DNA of 64,000 nt from Symsagittifera roscoffensis (lineage: Eukaryota > Xenacoelomorpha > Acoela > Convolutidae). The notes under the pieces were generated by a model. That model saw only the letters and a list, made by a program, of their open reading frames with translations. It ran no database searches and was not told the origin of the DNA. The stretch is from positions 30,732,776 to 30,796,775 of the forward strand of contig NC_087069.1 in assembly GCF_963678635.1 (NCBI RefSeq). Reading direction: 5' to 3'. Below, piece by piece: positions 60,516 through 64,000 of the stretch; within the stretch, counting starts at the first letter, position 1, and each line of letters opens with the position of its first letter. Made by a program: the position numbers and the translations under genes.

Positions 60516-62168
60516 TTAAGCAAAGTTGGTCATTTTTGCTATCAGTTCAAGAGAATCTGATTTATTCTCTTCAGATTGGAGACTTAGGGGTTCAATTAAC
60601 TTCAAAGATCTTGTTCTGGTTGCAAAATCATTTTTTGCTTTAACCAGGTTGTTGAGAAGGTTGCTCTCAAAATTACCTTCATATAAGTCAAGCCATTCTG
60701 AATTTTCCAAAGGATCATCAAGTGCAGATACTTCATCTGGAATTTCTTCATAAATGTTTTCATTGTTTATATCTGGTATAGATAGTCGTTTGATTTGGTT
60801 AATTTGTTTGCCAAATCGGAAGAAATCTGTTATATTCTGAATCGCACTACAAGATTCTTCAAAATATTCTGGAGCATCTTCAATGCTGAAGTCTCCTCTG
60901 TCACTTATGTTGATTAATTTCTTTTTTCCGCCTTGCACTTGAGCAATGACTGGATAGCAATCGTTTTGAAATATGTTATCATCTTTGTGGAGTACTGAAT
61001 AATATATTTGTTCTCCATTGTCTAGGATGAACTTTATATCATTTGGAATGGTTTTGTGTTCTAGTTGATATCTTTTGATATCAGCGATGGGCACATTTCG
61101 GCTCAATAAGTCAGGAAAGGCTAGGTTTGAACCTGGGGTATAGAATTTTTTCAAATTGTTGAATTTTGTCAATACGACTTGATATTTGAAAAATCTATGA
61201 GAAAGTTGTCCTTTTCTGGACCATAAGAAGAGAATAGGTCTGTGGTCGCAATATAGGTAAAGAGGAAAGGGTGAACCTATAATGTAGAATTCATATGTTT
61301 GAGTAGACATTTTCTGCTCAGGTTTATCAAAGACTCTAGAATTGGCAGAAACAATTCTTTTCCCTTCAGGAAAGTCTTGGATGAGTATACACCCGGTTCC
61401 TACATTTGAGGAGTCGGCGTGAATGTGAAATGGGTAGTTTACATTAGGTATGGCATTTGAAATATCATGACAGAATTTGTCTTTCAGTTTTTGAAAAACT
61501 TCTTCATGGCAAGATAGCCATTGAAACTTATCACTACTGTTTGCCAGTTCATATAGACATTTTGCGTCCACATGATAATTGATGATGTATGTGCTGTAGA
61601 ATCCCATGACACCTAATACTCCTAGAACTTCTGTTTTTGATTCAGGGGATTTCAATTTTTTTATGTCATCGATTCGTGAAGCGATTGGAGAAAGACCATC
61701 TTTAGAGACAACATGGCCTAGAAATTTAACTTTTCTTAGGAAGAAAAAATTTTTTTCAGGGGCAGCTTTTAAGTTGGCCTTCCATAAAAGAGAATGATAT
61801 TTTCGAATTGTGTCAAACATTTCATTTTTATTTTGACTCTGTAACAGAGTGTCGTCTATGTAAGTAATTGCTTTTTTTTCTTTAATGAGGGGTCCGAAAG
61901 CATATCTCATTAGTTTACTGAAAAAATTTGGAAGTGGTTTCAAGCCATAGAAACCAACTTGGTAGGTATATTGTCTACCTCCTACAATAAAGCTTGTTAA
62001 TTTCTGGGCCTCATCTGTTAGAGGTACTTGATGGTAGGCGCAAGAGAGATCACTACTTGTGAAGTATGATCCGTTTATTCTGGTCATGAGAACTTGTAGT
62101 GGTTCTAATGGCCAACTACAGTTACTAGTATCTTTGATTGAGTTTAGATACCTAGCATCCAAGACCAA
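60516..62168 (-). pseudogene. Reverse transcriptase and RNase H region of pol
   Basis: The frame opens at a TTG (internal codon) with LVLDARYLN, the first RT motif. The fingers/palm motifs SSDLSCAYHQVPL (catalytic Asp40), YGLKPLPNFFSKLM and YIDD (Asp105, Asp106) follow, and then the connection. RNase H shows HIHADSS (Asp252), YCDHRPI (Asp308) and FPDLLSR. The block expected between STQ and TYEF (residues about 288-293), where the family keeps a catalytic Glu helix, is missing, as if about ten codons were deleted. A tail of about 190 residues follows before the TAA at 60,516-60,518 and integrase in the same frame. The RT start is separated from its upstream segment by frameshifts between 62,169 and 62,320. 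Confidence 0.85.
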
Positions 62169-62641
62169 CTTAACGTAGTCTTTTTTTTGGAAGAATGATG
62201 ACTGGATTTACGAACCATGAGTTCATATCATCTTTTCATTTAGTTCTCTGACTATGCCTGATTGGATTAATTCATCCATTAACTTGTCCAATTTATCTCT
62301 TAGATGGACTGGGATTTTATTAGGTCGTTGCTTTTTAAACGTTGCTTTTTGAGTGGTATATGGAATTTATGCTTCGTTTTTCCAATGTCATATTTGTGAT
62401 GAGAATAAACATCTTGATCCTCTATCAGCATTTGAATTAGATCTGCAAATTCATCATCCGATATATCACTTTGGGTGAAATCGAAGTCAGATAAGAATTT
62501 AATAGTAGTTTCGATTTTTTCCAAAGTACTACTATTGTCCTTATCAATTGAGGAATATTGGGTAAACGTTTCGTTGACTAGAAAGGCAATTAGCCAATCA
62601 TTATGTTCTTTGTTTCGGTACTTTTTAAATTGTTCTTTCAA
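62169..62641 (-). pseudogene. N-terminal RT segment of pol, frameshifted on both sides
   Basis: The 113-codon frame (62,641-62,300) ends with a stretch around SHHKYDIGKTKHKFHIPL, the segment just before the RT fingers in Ty3/gypsy elements. After about 62,320 the protein continues in a second frame with helix-like DKLDKLMDELI. It shifts again near 62,240 and once more at an A8 run near 62,185-62,195, just before LVLDAR. Three shifts within 150 bp show that this copy cannot make RT. The upstream junction with the macrodomain frame at about 62,640 is also shifted by one base. Confidence 0.75.
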
Positions 62642-63627
62642 GGGAGGCCTGCAAAGGTTCTTTGCATCATTAGAAAAGTTGCTATTTCGTTTTCATTTTT
62701 GCATACTTTGACTATATCTGAAACAATTTGTTCAAATATTTCTGATACATTCTCTGTATCAAACACTTCAAGGGCAGGCATGTCTTTGATTTCTTGTCCT
62801 GAAACATAGACAAATATAGTAATTCCAGAATGTTGGAATACATCGACAATGATTTTGGAAACTTCTTCCCATTTCATTTTATCTAAGCCACAAGCAATTT
62901 TGGGCATTGCGATAGATCGAATATTATTTGCTATAGCATGATCTTTCATTTCGGACAAGGTATTGAATATAGCGTCGTAAGTGGGTTTCTGAAAGTACCT
63001 CTGTTTGGTAATCAGGTTATATATGATTTGTCCAGATTTTGGATCAGTGAAGATGAGAATATTGTTAATGTTAGCATGTATTGAGTTACAAAAGTGTCGT
63101 AGCTCAGGATACCTTTTGCTAATTGATTCAGCAAATCCTTTTTTCATTGCTCTATCTGCAGAGATTGTATGGGCAATTGGCATATTCGATTCGAATATGG
63201 ACCTTTTTTTGAAGTCTACATATTGTAGACAGGGGCCGGATAATTGAGTATTGCTTTCCTGTGTTGTATTGACAACAGTGTTCAGCATGAAACAGCTATC
63301 GAATTCTGAATTTTCGTTTAAAATTCTCGTTTTGAACTCATCACAATCGTGGATAGCAAATATTTTATCCTCGTATCCTTGAATATCAGTTACTGCATAG
63401 CCTAGTACACACTTAGTTAGTGTGACAGGATGATCTTTCTGATTCTCAATTAGGATAGGTAGGCTTTGCTCAATTTGAGTACAAACTGTATTAACGAAAA
63501 CCAATTCAGTTTTGATTGTATTTTTATGAGGCAGGAATGTAGTCCCTTTTTCGAAGTATGAATTTGGTTCAGCCAAGTGTTTGTATAAGTATGTAGAGCG
63601 TGCTGGAATGAACAATGGTTCTTTCAA
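62638..63627 (-). CDS. Protease-RT linker with TARG1/OARD1-like macrodomain
   Basis: This pol segment of 329 open codons starts with an IPARSTYLY linker typical after retroviral-type protease (the start codon is TTG, an internal position). Residues about 148-276 match the ADP-ribose-binding macrodomain class of TARG1/OARD1: MPIAHTISADRAMKKGFA near the start, then NLITKQRYFQKPTY, SIAMPKIACGLDKMKWE and a final ITIFVYV strand. The two residues used by TARG1 for catalysis, a Lys in the LITK strand (Lys208 here) and the Asp of the GLD loop (Asp249), are both present. In the family this fold removes ADP-ribose from Glu/Asp side chains. The frame is intact through the domain although neighbouring modules are broken. 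The fold is inferred with good confidence; activity is untested. Confidence 0.75.
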   Translation of the reverse strand: MKEPLFIPARSTYLYKHLAEPNSYFEKGTTFLPHKNTIKTELVFVNTVCTQIEQSLPILIENQKDHPVTLTKCVLGYAVTDIQGYEDKIFAIHDCDEFKTRILNENSEFDSCFMLNTVVNTTQESNTQLSGPCLQYVDFKKRSIFESNMPIAHTISADRAMKKGFAESISKRYPELRHFCNSIHANINNILIFTDPKSGQIIYNLITKQRYFQKPTYDAIFNTLSEMKDHAIANNIRSIAMPKIACGLDKMKWEEVSKIIVDVFQHSGITIFVYVSGQEIKDMPALEVFDTENVSEIFEQIVSDIVKVCKNENEIATFLMMQRTFAGLP

Positions 63628-63643
63628 GTTAATTGAGACAATA

Positions 63644-64000
63644 TTTCAAACGTTAGGATATTCTTTATCGTTGTTCATCAACCCGTAGGATATTACACCT
63701 TCTTTTGATTTGAGCTCAACTGCGGGGATATCAAAGTAGAGAGCTTTTAAGAAGAGATGACAAAAGTCTACTCCTAACAAAGTAGCAGTCTTTTATTCAG
63801 TTATCCACACTTTGTGGTTAGATGGATATTTTTCATCAGTGTCGAAACAAGATTGAATAGATGTATGGCCAAACATACGTATATCAGATCCATTATGAGT
63901 CTTTGCTTTAAATTTGGATCGGTAAATTGTCATTTTTTGACCAAATTTTTCCAATTTCTGATAAGTTGGGTAGTTTATGATACTACAAGTTAATCCTGGG
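63644..64000 (-). pseudogene. C-terminal part of the pol aspartic protease, broken
   Basis: At the window edge the minus strand reads GLTCSIINYP, placed like the residues just after the catalytic Asp of a retropepsin, so the Asp itself lies outside. It continues with KMTIYRSK and GSDIRMFGHTS. TAA at 63,793-63,795 interrupts it before TATLLGVDFCH, the conserved retropepsin C-terminal LLG.DF strand. More frame changes follow before the linker frame opens near 63,640. Confidence 0.65.

Larger units (their letters stand above)
52856..64000 (-). mobile_element. Ty3/gypsy-type LTR retroelement with envelope and accessory genes, 5' part beyond the window
   Basis: Satellite 2 is broken inside AACATCTAATCAATT at about 52,855 and does not resume. 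The following 11 kb read, on the minus strand, as the 3' part of a retrovirus-like element: protease end, macrodomain, reverse transcriptase, RNase H, integrase with GPY/F module, envelope-like glycoprotein, accessory ORFs, polypurine tract and LTR. One ORF runs the opposite way. Every minus-strand module has at least one frameshift or stop except the integrase and macrodomain frames. The integrase GPY/F motif and RT-RNaseH-INT order place it in Ty3/gypsy (Metaviridae). Gag, primer-binding site and 5' LTR lie beyond 64,000, so the target duplication cannot be checked. Confidence 0.88.

Noticed and set aside
60526-63247. Plus-strand ORFs opposite pol
   Set aside because: They are shadows of RT and linker frames. 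Unlike the ORF at 57,594, they lie wholly within conserved pol coding sequence.

Overview
The window comes from an AT-rich animal genome, most likely an invertebrate. Three things point to a eukaryote: a transposase with a spliceosomal intron, initiator-tRNA-like sequences with the eukaryotic A-rich T loop, and kilobase-scale satellite arrays. The species cannot be named. I see no complete host protein-coding gene. Apart from one exon-like block, everything recognisable is repetitive or mobile.

Layout. (1) 1-6375 is a transposon graveyard. It holds a decayed C-terminal piece of a LINE-type retrotransposon (about 115-738), a well-bounded hAT DNA transposon (1464-4015, 17-bp terminal inverted repeats, perfect 8-bp target duplication ACATAAAC, two-exon transposase with later frameshifts), and an unassigned 181-bp exon-like block (5356-5536). 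(2) 6376-6575 is a 200-N gap. (3) 6576 to about 35,999 and about 38,011-45,570 form satellite 1, a roughly 64-65 bp repeat with an internal 22-bp sub-repeat. It is organised locally into higher-order units of about 372, 685, 692, 937 and 1001 bp, and a 2-kb non-repetitive island (36,000-38,010) interrupts it. (4) About 41,941-44,943 is a chimeric zone in which a piece of a second satellite sits inside satellite 1 and the pair was amplified as 1001-bp units. (5) About 45,571-52,855 is satellite 2, with monomers of about 357-364 bp plus shorter derivatives. The long monomers carry a degenerate initiator methionine tRNA.

(6) About 52,856-64,000 is one LTR retroelement on the minus strand, inserted into satellite 2 and cut by the right window edge, so gag and the 5' LTR are not seen. 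In its own 5'->3' direction it has: protease C-terminus; a protease-RT linker carrying an apparently catalytic TARG1/OARD1-like macrodomain; Ty3/gypsy-type reverse transcriptase, RNase H and integrase with a GPY/F module; an oppositely oriented ORF; an envelope-like glycoprotein resembling chuvirus glycoproteins; and two small accessory ORFs, one with an acidic LxxLL-bearing N-terminus and one with a leucine zipper. A polypurine tract and an LTR of about 515 bp follow. Frameshifts and stops break pol and env, so this copy is a relic.

The most interesting content is the domain set of this retroelement (macrodomain, chuvirus-type envelope, antisense gene, activator-like accessory ORFs) and the tRNA-derived satellite beside it. 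Domain calls rest on motif recognition by eye. No database search was run.
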